From the NCBI GenBank assembly GCA_024277675.1, contig JAJRUS010000047.1, positions 1 to 37,790 of the forward strand: a stretch of 37,790 bases of DNA. The letters run 5' to 3'. This DNA comes from a bacterium (GTDB taxonomy: Bacteria; SZUA-182; SZUA-191; JAJRXT01). Position numbers and translations under genes: made by a program. This document shows, piece by piece, positions 1-7,589 of this stretch. Numbering within the stretch: the stretch's first letter is position 1; each line of letters starts with the position of its first letter. The notes beneath the pieces were generated by a model. It did no database searches. It had not been told where the DNA came from and saw nothing but the letters and a program-made list of their open reading frames with translations.

Positions 1-184
1 AGATACAAAACCGGAGGCCATGGCTGATTTGATTATAAAGATGATGCGGACTAGAGAGAAACTTAAAAAAATCGGCCGGGATTGCCACGACTTTGTGGTG
101 GAAAACTATAGTTGGGATAAGACCGCCGAGATGACGGAGAGTTTATATAAGGAAGTTATTTCAAAAGGAAGTTATAAATGTTGA
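1..184 (+). CDS. Glycosyltransferase family 4, C-terminal fragment (5' end outside window)
   Basis: An open frame enters from the left edge and ends at TGA 182-184, giving about 60 residues. The tail contains ENYSWDKTAEMTESLY, which closely matches the end of the GT4 gene at 14269-15366 (QNYNWDRITDETESLY). The same aromatic 'Y-x-W-D/E' signature closes many GT4 retaining glycosyltransferases. The two genes also share nucleotide runs here, so they are probably paralogues. The final codons overlap the start of the sulfotransferase by 7 bases, suggesting translational coupling in one operon. The catalytic domains are outside the window, so donor and acceptor cannot be inferred. Confidence 0.75.
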   Translation, partial: DTKPEAMADLIIKMMRTREKLKKIGRDCHDFVVENYSWDKTAEMTESLYKEVISKGSYKC

Positions 185-1125
185 AACTTATATATATTGT
201 AGGACATGAGCGGAGTGGTTCTACCTTTTTAGATATTTTATTGGGAAGCCATCCTGAGATAACAAGTGTGGGGGAGTTATGCACCTTCTATAGATATGGG
301 GTTGTAGCTGAAAAGAGATGTTCTTGCGGTGAGAAGGTTGTTGATTGTTCTTTTTGGAACGAGGTTAAAAGGAACTTTCTGCAACGGACTGGAAAAGATT
401 ATTTTATTAAGCAGATTAAAATTCAGGATTATTTTGAGGGAAAATATAACCTGCCAGGCTGGCTGTTCGGTTCTATCTTCTTAGACAAAAAGCTTAAGCG
501 GTATTTAGATGTAGCATGTTCTTTGTATCAGGCAATAGCGGATGTAAGCGGCAAGCAAATTATTGTCGATTCTTCCAAAAGTAGATTAAGGGCCTATTGG
601 ATAAGCGGTCTTGCCAGGAGAAAAAAGGTAGATATATACGTGATACACCTTATCAGGGATGGGAGAGGGGTCGTATGGTCGCACAAAAAGCTGTATAAGA
701 ATTTGCGTGAAAAAGGAGTTAACAAGCTGGGATTTATGGTAAAAGAGGCAACCTGGTTTGTCACCTTAAGATGGCTTAGAGTAAACATTCTGTCTGATAT
801 TGTAAGCAGAATATACGCTGATAACAGGGTTATATATATGCGTTATGAAGATTTGGTTCAAAACCCGATACAAGAGATTGAACGCATATTAAAAGCTGTA
901 GGGCTTGATGCATCACCCATAAAAACGATGCTCCTTGAGAATAGCCCCTTATCGCCTACTCATGTGATTGGGGGAAATGGCATTCGTATGTCTCAAGGCA
1001 TAGTTCTTAAACCGGATTATGAGTGGAAGGGAGAAATGCCAGATACGGCCAAGAAGTTATTTTGGGGTATGGCGGGATGGTATGCCAAAAAACATGGATA
1101 TAAGAATTTTTACATGCAACCATAG
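178..1125 (+). CDS. Sulfotransferase family protein (PAPS-dependent), probably glycan sulfation
   Basis: This 315-residue protein begins with GHERSGSTFLD (residues 9-19), the 5'-phosphosulfate loop of PAPS-dependent sulfotransferases. VDSSKSR lies mid-protein and IRDGRGVVWSH follows, matching the 3'-phosphate-binding region of the family. A Cys cluster near residues 45-60 (CSCG then C-x-FW) is common in bacterial members of this group. No signal peptide is visible, so it is probably cytosolic or membrane-peripheral. AGGA precedes the ATG at normal spacing, and the start overlaps the upstream glycosyltransferase. Family knowledge gives transfer of sulfate from PAPS to a hydroxyl. The glycan locus around it suggests a sugar acceptor, which is inference. 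PAPS-synthesis genes are not present here. Confidence 0.88.
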   Translation: MLKLIYIVGHERSGSTFLDILLGSHPEITSVGELCTFYRYGVVAEKRCSCGEKVVDCSFWNEVKRNFLQRTGKDYFIKQIKIQDYFEGKYNLPGWLFGSIFLDKKLKRYLDVACSLYQAIADVSGKQIIVDSSKSRLRAYWISGLARRKKVDIYVIHLIRDGRGVVWSHKKLYKNLREKGVNKLGFMVKEATWFVTLRWLRVNILSDIVSRIYADNRVIYMRYEDLVQNPIQEIERILKAVGLDASPIKTMLLENSPLSPTHVIGGNGIRMSQGIVLKPDYEWKGEMPDTAKKLFWGMAGWYAKKHGYKNFYMQP

Positions 1126-1151
1126 CCACAAGCTATTGTCATAGCAACTGC

Positions 1152-1163
1152 TTGCTATAGCAA
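1152..1163. promoter_or_regulatory. Perfect 12-bp palindrome upstream of the wzy-like gene
   Basis: TTGCTATAGCAA is its own reverse complement and sits in the 110-base gap before the polymerase/ligase gene. Related TAGC motifs occur just upstream. A weak promoter could overlap it: TTGCTA at 1152 and TATATA at 1175, 17 bases apart. It could be an operator, but nothing in the sequence names a regulator. Confidence 0.25.
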
Positions 1164-1235
1164 AACTTATATGATATATACTGCGCTATTAAAGTGAGTT
1201 TAGTTAAGCAAAGGATTAAACAACAGGATTAAATA

Positions 1236-2672
1236 ATGCAAAGAACATTATCTGATAATATTTTCTGGGCTGTCAGCTCGAAGGCGCTGATAATCCTTTC
1301 GGCTTCCTTGATTCTTGGATATCTCATTATAGATGCCAATATGTTGTTTCTCATGTTTTTAGCGGTTACCTTGATTGGCTGTTATTATTTTGTTAATGAA
1401 CATAACTTTATTTACATAATCTTTCTTCTACCGCTGGAACATTTAGTTATTTTCGAGACGGGTGTTGCCGATTTGAGATTGATACAAATAGTGTTTGCGC
1501 TGGTTTTAGTCTCTGTAGCTTGTAAGAAGTATATTTTTCATCGTAAGCTGCGATTTATTGAGAAAACTAAGTTGGATATGCCTATAGCGTTAATACTGGC
1601 AGTTTATATTATCTCCTCGGTATTTTCTGCTTACCTGAAACAGAACATCAGAGAAATCCTGCAATTTGTTTATTTAATCTGTCTGTTTAAATTTTTTGCT
1701 TCTGTCTTGGATTCGAATGAAAAACTGGAGCAAACTTTAAAAATATATGTATCGGGAATCTTGCTGGTAGTTATAAATATTTTTTCCCAAAGAATTATAG
1801 GCACCGCACTAATTCCCTGTGTAAGGATATTTACCACCGGTCAGGTTGAACTATCCTTTGGTTCTGTTGTGGGGCAGAATTATTTTTTCGTTGCTCCAAA
1901 TGTTTCCTATGTGGCAACGGGTGCTTTAGGCTATGGCCGGCCAGGGATTGCCCTGCTTTCCATCACGGCATTTTTTCTGTCCCTTGGATTTTTTCGGAAA
2001 CCCAACAGTGCCTCGGGTATAAAAATGTTGTGGGGCGGGGGAGCGGTGCTTTTCTTGATCTCGCTTATACTTACCTACTCCAGAGCCGGGATATTTGCCA
2101 CGATTATTGGGACTATTTTATTATTATTTAAGAAAAAAAGGGTTCTGGAGTTTGGCTTGCTTTCGTTTATGGTTTTATATGTTTTTGCTCTTCCTACCGC
2201 CACCCATTATCGTTTCTTAGAGAGTTTTGCCGTTGAAGAAGGTTCATTCAAAAGTCATTTAACGTCCTGGGATACATGTATAAATATGTTCCTGGAAAAA
2301 CCTTTAGTGGGGTTTGGCCCGGGTTCTTATGTCAAAATAGGTGACATATATAGCAAGTTCTGGAACAATGTCAGTGATCCACACAGCTTTATTTTTCTAA
2401 CTATGGCTGAATTGGGTCTGATGGGTCTTTTAGCTATGGGCTGGTTTACGGTCTCAATCTTGCGATATGGATGGCAGAAATTTTGTAAGTCTAAATATTT
2501 AAACGGATCACACGATATAAATACGGAGGTTTTTATTGTTTTAATATCTAGTTTCATTATGGCCGCCACCACCCCCGTTTTCCAGACCGGGTATTATTGG
2601 GGATTTATGGGGATTGCTTATGCTGCCGCTACCTTGACGGAAAAGAATGAAAAAACCAATGAAGCAATTTAA
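1236..2672 (+). CDS. O-antigen ligase/polymerase family membrane protein (Wzy/WaaL type)
   Basis: This 478-residue protein is almost entirely hydrophobic, with roughly ten to twelve membrane segments. Two signatures of the Wzy_C/O-antigen ligase family are visible. One is YSRAGIFATIIG near residues 285-296, at the end of a membrane helix. The other is the large non-cytoplasmic loop motif GFGPGSY followed by DPHSFIFLTMAELGLMG. Members either polymerise lipid-linked repeat units or ligate the finished chain to an acceptor; sequence alone does not separate the two. It sits between a sulfotransferase and a GT39-type membrane transferase. Its 3' end overlaps the next gene by 26 bases. The ribosome binding site is weak. 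Confidence 0.85.
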   Translation: MQRTLSDNIFWAVSSKALIILSASLILGYLIIDANMLFLMFLAVTLIGCYYFVNEHNFIYIIFLLPLEHLVIFETGVADLRLIQIVFALVLVSVACKKYIFHRKLRFIEKTKLDMPIALILAVYIISSVFSAYLKQNIREILQFVYLICLFKFFASVLDSNEKLEQTLKIYVSGILLVVINIFSQRIIGTALIPCVRIFTTGQVELSFGSVVGQNYFFVAPNVSYVATGALGYGRPGIALLSITAFFLSLGFFRKPNSASGIKMLWGGGAVLFLISLILTYSRAGIFATIIGTILLLFKKKRVLEFGLLSFMVLYVFALPTATHYRFLESFAVEEGSFKSHLTSWDTCINMFLEKPLVGFGPGSYVKIGDIYSKFWNNVSDPHSFIFLTMAELGLMGLLAMGWFTVSILRYGWQKFCKSKYLNGSHDINTEVFIVLISSFIMAATTPVFQTGYYWGFMGIAYAAATLTEKNEKTNEAI

Positions 2673-3900
2673 ATTAGAAAAATATCAGCAGTGGCTCCTG
2701 GGGATTGTGATGTTGGCGCTGGCGCTGCGGATTTTGTTTTATGTGTTTGTCTATTTACCTTTGGAGCGGGATTTTGGTTGGGAGCAGGATGATAATTATG
2801 ATCGGGTAGCCACTAATTTGCTGGCGGGCTATGGCTATGTCAGCCATCCCGGCGGTCCTCCTGAGGTGTATCGTCGACCGGTATATGTTTTGTTTTTGGC
2901 CGGCATCTATTCATTACTCGGTGAGCAAAGATGGATCCTGGCTTCGATTCAGACGTTATTACAAGGCTTGACTTGTATAATCATCTTTCTTATAGCCAAA
3001 GAAACCTTTAAGGATAAAAACATAGCTCTCTTTTCGGCGCTGGGATTTGCGCTTTATCCTCAGCCGATGTTGTATGTCGGCAGACCATATACCGAGGGGC
3101 TTTATATACCGATGATGGCTGTTTTTGTGCTTTGGTATGCCAGATTTTTTCGAGAGCTTTCCATGAAGAATGCCGTCTGGAGCGGAATATCTCTGGGAGT
3201 TCTCAATTTAATCCGGCCTACCATGCAGCCGTTCTTTATTTTTATCTTGCTGGGATTACTCCTGCATTATGCTAATCGTAAGCGGGAGGTTGTAATCAAA
3301 TGGGCGGTAATGAGCTGCCTTATGTTAATCGTCATGTCCCCATGGTTGATTCGCAATCAACTTGTGCTGGAAAGTTCAACCTCGACCATAGCGCAGTTCA
3401 GCAAGGCGGTTTTATACAATACGCTTATGAAACCGCCGACTTTGGTCATGGTGGATCAATATGAGGAACGATTACGGGTGGCCGGGAAGATTGAAGCCCT
3501 GGGCCTGGATAGAAAAATGGGGGTTAATGATAAGCACATTTTTAAAGTGGCCTTAGTTAACCTTATGGACAATTTCCCCAGGTTTATAGAAAGAATGTTT
3601 TTTGAAGCCATCTTTTTCTGGTATCTGGGCTGTTCGGTAACTACCAGCCTTATCAACCTGGCGACCCATCTGCCGTTATTAATTCTGGGGCTTGGGGGCA
3701 TGTATCTGGCCGGCAGAAGGCATATTCTGGTGTCACCATTTTTTCTGCTTATTGTCTATTTTAACCTGATCCATAGTTTCATGGCGGCCGGGGCCAGGCT
3801 GGCTTTTCCTATCATGCCCTATCTCATTATTTTTTCAAGCTATACGATCTATTATTTTTATGAAAGACATTTAAAGGCCGGGAAGGTTTATGCAATTTAA
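2647..3900 (+). CDS. GT39/PMT-type membrane glycosyltransferase (ArnT-like fold)
   Basis: This 417-residue protein has an N-terminal membrane segment, then an acidic loop (FGWEQDDNYDRVATNLL) and GYGYVSHPGG. That combination is typical of dolichyl/undecaprenyl-phosphate-sugar transferases of the PMT_2 type, where acidic loop residues serve catalysis. About ten further hydrophobic helices follow. Such enzymes take a sugar from a polyprenyl-phosphate donor on the outer face of the membrane. The GT2 enzyme at 5788-6477 is of the type that makes such donors, so the two may work together (inference). The start overlaps the polymerase/ligase gene; ATG 2659 is a possible alternative. The acceptor is unknown. 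Confidence 0.75.
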   Translation: MKKPMKQFKLEKYQQWLLGIVMLALALRILFYVFVYLPLERDFGWEQDDNYDRVATNLLAGYGYVSHPGGPPEVYRRPVYVLFLAGIYSLLGEQRWILASIQTLLQGLTCIIIFLIAKETFKDKNIALFSALGFALYPQPMLYVGRPYTEGLYIPMMAVFVLWYARFFRELSMKNAVWSGISLGVLNLIRPTMQPFFIFILLGLLLHYANRKREVVIKWAVMSCLMLIVMSPWLIRNQLVLESSTSTIAQFSKAVLYNTLMKPPTLVMVDQYEERLRVAGKIEALGLDRKMGVNDKHIFKVALVNLMDNFPRFIERMFFEAIFFWYLGCSVTTSLINLATHLPLLILGLGGMYLAGRRHILVSPFFLLIVYFNLIHSFMAAGARLAFPIMPYLIIFSSYTIYYFYERHLKAGKVYAI

Positions 3901-3918
3901 CGGAAAGCGGGTGGTTTT

Positions 3919-4626
3919 ATGAGGGCCATAATTTTAGCTGGAGGCAAAGGAACCAGGCTGCTGCCATATACCATGGTTTTTCCTAAACCGCTGATGCCGA
4001 TTAATGGTATCCCTATTCTGGAGGTGGTGGTAAGGCAGTTGAAAAAATTCGGCTTTGAGCATATTACCCTGGCGGTAGGGTATTTGTCTGAATTGATCGA
4101 GACCTTTTTCGGTAATGGGGAAAAGTGGGGGCTTGATATTGATTATGTCAAGGAAAAAGAACCGCTGGGGACAGTCGGTTGTCTATCTTTAGTTAAGGAT
4201 ATAGCCGAGCCGTTTTTAGTGATGAACGGCGATGTATTAACTAACCTGAATTATCGTGAACTTTATGAACACCATATTAAATGCAATTCTTCGGTGACTA
4301 TCGGTATGTACAATAAGCAATATAAAGTGGATCTTGGGGTTATCGAGACGAATGGAGATGGAATCATTGAAAAATACATTGAAAAGCCAACCCATGATTA
4401 CCAGGTAAGCATAGGAGTTTATGTCTTTGATCCGCTTGTCTTAGGCTTACTGAAAAGCAATGAATATATGGATTTTCCGGATTTGGTAAGTGAATTGTTA
4501 CAAAAAGGGGCCAGGGTCAGCGGCTATAAATTTAATGGACATTGGCTTGATATCGGCCGGCATGAAGATTATGTTCAGGCCACAGATATTTTTCAAGCGA
4601 AAAGGGGAGAATTCAACATTGAATAA
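3919..4626 (+). CDS. Sugar-phosphate nucleotidyltransferase
   Basis: This 235-residue enzyme opens with LAGGKGTRLLPYT and FPKPLMPI, the nucleotide-binding signature of NTP_transferase (RfbA/ManC-like) pyrophosphorylases. MNGDVL around residue 100 supplies the metal-binding Asp, and the EKYIEKPT segment is also typical. It has only the catalytic domain, without the left-handed beta-helix or mannose isomerase domain of larger relatives. The enzyme activates a sugar 1-phosphate to an NDP-sugar; the base and the sugar cannot be read from sequence. It overlaps the aminotransferase by 8 bases, which suggests the two contribute to one nucleotide-sugar pathway. It differs from the heptose-type nucleotidyltransferase at 19146. 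Confidence 0.85.
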   Translation: MRAIILAGGKGTRLLPYTMVFPKPLMPINGIPILEVVVRQLKKFGFEHITLAVGYLSELIETFFGNGEKWGLDIDYVKEKEPLGTVGCLSLVKDIAEPFLVMNGDVLTNLNYRELYEHHIKCNSSVTIGMYNKQYKVDLGVIETNGDGIIEKYIEKPTHDYQVSIGVYVFDPLVLGLLKSNEYMDFPDLVSELLQKGARVSGYKFNGHWLDIGRHEDYVQATDIFQAKRGEFNIE

Positions 4627-5791
4627 GTGGAAAATTCCTTTCTCCAACCTGGAAATAGATGCTGAGGAACAGGCTGCGGTTATTAAGGTTATGGCTTCAA
4701 AGTGGTTGACTATGGGGGAGGTTACCGAGCAGTTTGAAACCGCCTTTGCCGATTTTCTCGATGTGCCGTATGCCTTTGCTGTTTCAAGTTGCAGCTCGGC
4801 CCTGCATCTGGCAAATGTGGCGTTAGGGGTGGGGGAGGGTGATGAGGTTATTTGTCCGTCGCTCAGCTTTGTGGCTACAGTGAATTCGGCGCTGTATTGT
4901 GGTGGGAAAGTAGTATTTGCCGATATTACCGGCGATGAGAATTTAAATATTTCCCCGGCCGATATCAGGAAAAAAATAACGCCCAGCACCAAGGGGATTA
5001 TCTTAATGCATTATGCCGGCTATGCTTGTCATATGCAGGAGATTTTAAAAATTGCCCGACAGCACAGCTTGTTCGTTATCGAAGATGCGGCACATGCTCC
5101 CGGCGCTGCCATATCAAATGGAACTGTTGCCGGAGAGGTTAAATTGGGGACGCTGGGGGATGTCGGCTGTTTCAGCTTTTTTTCCAATAAGAACATGAGC
5201 ACCGGTGAAGGGGGAATGCTGGTTACTAAGCGAAAAGAGCTGGCGGATAAGATAAAGCGGTTGCGCTCTCATGGGATGACGGCCTTGACCCTGGAGCGGC
5301 ACCGGGGGCATGCGCATTCATATGATGTTACCGCTTTAGGCTATAATTACCGGCTGGATGAAATCCGTTCGGCGATGGGGATTGTTCAGTTGAAAAAGTT
5401 AGGGCGACACAATTCGGCCAGAAAAAAGCTGGTGGAGTATTATCGGCGGAAGTTGGCGGGAGTGGCCGACATCAGCGTTCCGTTTAAGGAATTTAAGGGG
5501 AAGTCGGCTTATCATCTATTGCCGATTTTGCTGGATCATAAAATCAAACGGGATGGTTTTATAGGTTATATGAAATCAAAGGGGATTCAGACCAGCGTCC
5601 ATTATCCGGCTATTCATCTGTTTAGCTATTTCCGGGATAAATACGGTTTCAGCGAGGGGCAGCTTCCGAAAACAGAAGCTGTCGCCCGCCGGCTGGTCAC
5701 TTTGCCGTTGTATCCTTCGCTTACATTTAAACAAGTGGATTATATCATATCAGAGATTAAAAACTATATGAAGGGCAGGGGGATCCGGTGA
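4619..5791 (+). CDS. DegT/DnrJ/EryC1/StrS family sugar aminotransferase
   Basis: This is a PLP-dependent aminotransferase of 390 residues. I chose TTG 4619 because GGGGAG lies nine bases upstream and the protein then begins NKWKIPFSNLEID, as in the family. An upstream ATG at 4490 would add 43 unrelated residues inside the previous gene. Visible motifs are SSCSSALHLA (phosphate pocket), EDAAHAPGA, and FSFFSNKNMSTGEGG, whose Lys (about residue 191) should form the Schiff base. Members normally add an amino group to a 3- or 4-keto NDP-sugar. No matching 4,6-dehydratase lies in the window, so the substrate is open. It may depend on genes elsewhere or on one of the nearby oxidoreductive enzymes. 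Confidence 0.9.
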   Translation: MNKWKIPFSNLEIDAEEQAAVIKVMASKWLTMGEVTEQFETAFADFLDVPYAFAVSSCSSALHLANVALGVGEGDEVICPSLSFVATVNSALYCGGKVVFADITGDENLNISPADIRKKITPSTKGIILMHYAGYACHMQEILKIARQHSLFVIEDAAHAPGAAISNGTVAGEVKLGTLGDVGCFSFFSNKNMSTGEGGMLVTKRKELADKIKRLRSHGMTALTLERHRGHAHSYDVTALGYNYRLDEIRSAMGIVQLKKLGRHNSARKKLVEYYRRKLAGVADISVPFKEFKGKSAYHLLPILLDHKIKRDGFIGYMKSKGIQTSVHYPAIHLFSYFRDKYGFSEGQLPKTEAVARRLVTLPLYPSLTFKQVDYIISEIKNYMKGRGIR

Positions 5792-6477
5792 AAACTTCAG
5801 TTATTATTCCAGTCTACAATGAGGTTGATACTATCGCTGAGTTATTGGCAAAGGTTCGCCATAGTCCTATAGACAAAGAAATCATCGTAGTTGATGGAAA
5901 TTCGACTGACGGCACCAGGGAAGTATTGAGGGAAGAGGCGAAACGGGGCGATCTTAAGCTTATTTATCAAGCGTTGCGAAATGGCAGGGGGGCGGCCATC
6001 AAAGAGGGAGTTATGCAGGCTGGCGGTGATATCCTGATTTTCCAGGATGCTGATCTGGAGCTTGATCCGGCAGAATATCCCGAATTAATTGCGCCGATTT
6101 TAAACGGGAAATATAAGGTTGTATTTGGCTCCCGCTTCTTAGGCAAAGGTTTTATCTTCGGGATGGGAATCGCCTCTTATATAGCCAATATAATCTTGAC
6201 TGCGCTGACCAATGTTTTATTCAGGGGTTATCTGACCGATGTGGAGACTTGTTATCAGATAATGCTGGCGGATGTGTTTCGGGAGATGGATGTCAAGAGT
6301 AACGACTTTGATTTCACCATTGAGCTGACCCTGAAGCTACTTAAAAGCAAGTACCGGATTCGTGAGGTTCCGGTCAATTTTGTTCCCCGGCGGGCCATAC
6401 ACGGGAAAAAGATTCATTGGCGGGATGGGTTTGCTGCTTTGTGGGTTATTTTGAAATTTAGATTTATTTTATCTTAG
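5788..6477 (+). CDS. GT2 glycosyltransferase, polyprenyl-phosphate sugar synthase type
   Basis: This 229-residue GT-A enzyme starts at GTG 5788, overlapping the preceding stop by four bases, with an AGGGGG ribosome site. The N-terminus SVIIPVYNEVDTIAELL, the IVVDGNSTDGT motif and DADLELDP (DxD) are those of DPM1-like dolichol/undecaprenyl-phosphate glycosyltransferases. FGSRF and the later EVPVNFVPR are also typical. There is one hydrophobic stretch near residues 130-145 but no long C-terminal membrane domain. The expected reaction is transfer of a sugar from an NDP-sugar to a polyprenyl phosphate. That product could serve the GT39-type protein encoded upstream. A plain GT2 chain-extending transferase is the alternative. 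Confidence 0.82.
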   Translation: MKTSVIIPVYNEVDTIAELLAKVRHSPIDKEIIVVDGNSTDGTREVLREEAKRGDLKLIYQALRNGRGAAIKEGVMQAGGDILIFQDADLELDPAEYPELIAPILNGKYKVVFGSRFLGKGFIFGMGIASYIANIILTALTNVLFRGYLTDVETCYQIMLADVFREMDVKSNDFDFTIELTLKLLKSKYRIREVPVNFVPRRAIHGKKIHWRDGFAALWVILKFRFILS

Positions 6478-6488
6478 GGAGCATTATC

Positions 6489-7556
6489 ATGATCCAGGGT
6501 AGATATAAGCGTTTAGCCTTAAAACTGGAATTAGACAGATTCAGTGTGGGCGGGATTTATAACCTGGGTTTGAACTATCTGGCTACCAAGACCTTGCCGA
6601 GCATTGCGCCAAACCGGTTGACCGCTATTCAAGTCGAATCCAGCCTGGCTTGTAATCTTAAGTGTAAAATGTGCGTCAGAGAGTATTTCGACCGGGGGAA
6701 TCCTCATCTTACATTCGAAAAATTTAAAACAATAATCGATCAATTCCCATATTTACGGCAGCTTAATTTAACCGGAATCGGGGAACCCCTGTTAAATAAA
6801 GATATTTTCAAAATGGTGGAGTATGCCAGTAAGCAGAAGATTTATGTGCGCTTTACTACCAATGCCACGCTATTAACCGCTCAGAACAACGAAAAAATCA
6901 TTCGTTCCGGTTTAGATGAATTAAGGGTTTCGCTGGATGGGGCAACGGCCAGAACATTTGAGGATATAAGAGCCGGCAGTTGTTTTAAGGAGGTTATTGA
7001 AAATATAGGCGCTTTGAATCGGTTAAAACAAAGCCTGGGAGCCAGCAAGCCGATAATAGAGATAAACACAGTCGCTCTAAAGGAAAATATCAACGAATTC
7101 CCTCAACTGGTGGAATTGGCGGCTTTTCTGAATATAAAGAGTATATTTTTTGCCGGCCTGGATGTGGAAGGCGCTAAATACGCTGAAATCAGCAGCCTTA
7201 TTTATAAATTACCGAGGCCTGAGATTGAAGAAATATTCGCCAGAACCAGGATCAGAGCAAAAGAATTGGGGGTTGCCATAAGATTGCCCAGCATAATACC
7301 TCAGCCCCGAAAATGCTTTCTCCCCTGGCTGACTAATTATATAACCCTGGACGGGGATTTAATGCCCTGTTGCCATTGTGTTGATGGTAAAAACAGGGGG
7401 GAGGTCATAGGCGATTATTCTTTCGGTAATTTACTTTCGCAGGAATTTGAAGGTATTTGGAACAGCGACAAATATCAGCATTTTAGAAAACGGTTAAATA
7501 ATGGGAACCTGCCCCATATTTGCAAAAAGTGTGCTGTGGTATCGGGGATGGATTAA
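6489..7556 (+). CDS. Radical SAM protein with SPASM-like C-terminal cluster domain
   Basis: This 355-residue protein carries the radical SAM cluster motif CNLKCKMC (C-x3-C-x2-C) near residues 55-62. NLTGIGEPLL then stands where most relatives have GGEP, and RVSLDGAT follows. The C-terminal part has CFLPW, PCCHC and CKKC, the spacing expected for auxiliary iron-sulfur clusters of a SPASM domain. AGGGAG precedes ATG at a good distance. It is the first of five radical SAM genes in this locus. SPASM enzymes modify peptides or small molecules, and some in sugar loci act on nucleotide sugars. The substrate here is unknown. Confidence 0.85.
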   Translation: MIQGRYKRLALKLELDRFSVGGIYNLGLNYLATKTLPSIAPNRLTAIQVESSLACNLKCKMCVREYFDRGNPHLTFEKFKTIIDQFPYLRQLNLTGIGEPLLNKDIFKMVEYASKQKIYVRFTTNATLLTAQNNEKIIRSGLDELRVSLDGATARTFEDIRAGSCFKEVIENIGALNRLKQSLGASKPIIEINTVALKENINEFPQLVELAAFLNIKSIFFAGLDVEGAKYAEISSLIYKLPRPEIEEIFARTRIRAKELGVAIRLPSIIPQPRKCFLPWLTNYITLDGDLMPCCHCVDGKNRGEVIGDYSFGNLLSQEFEGIWNSDKYQHFRKRLNNGNLPHICKKCAVVSGMD

Positions 7557-7589
7557 TTGTATTGGCTATAGAGACAACGGGAGCCAGAA

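Noticed and set aside
4490-4618. Longer DegT start at ATG 4490.
   Set aside because: It would lie inside the nucleotidyltransferase gene and add residues with no family match; TTG 4619 has a proper ribosome site.
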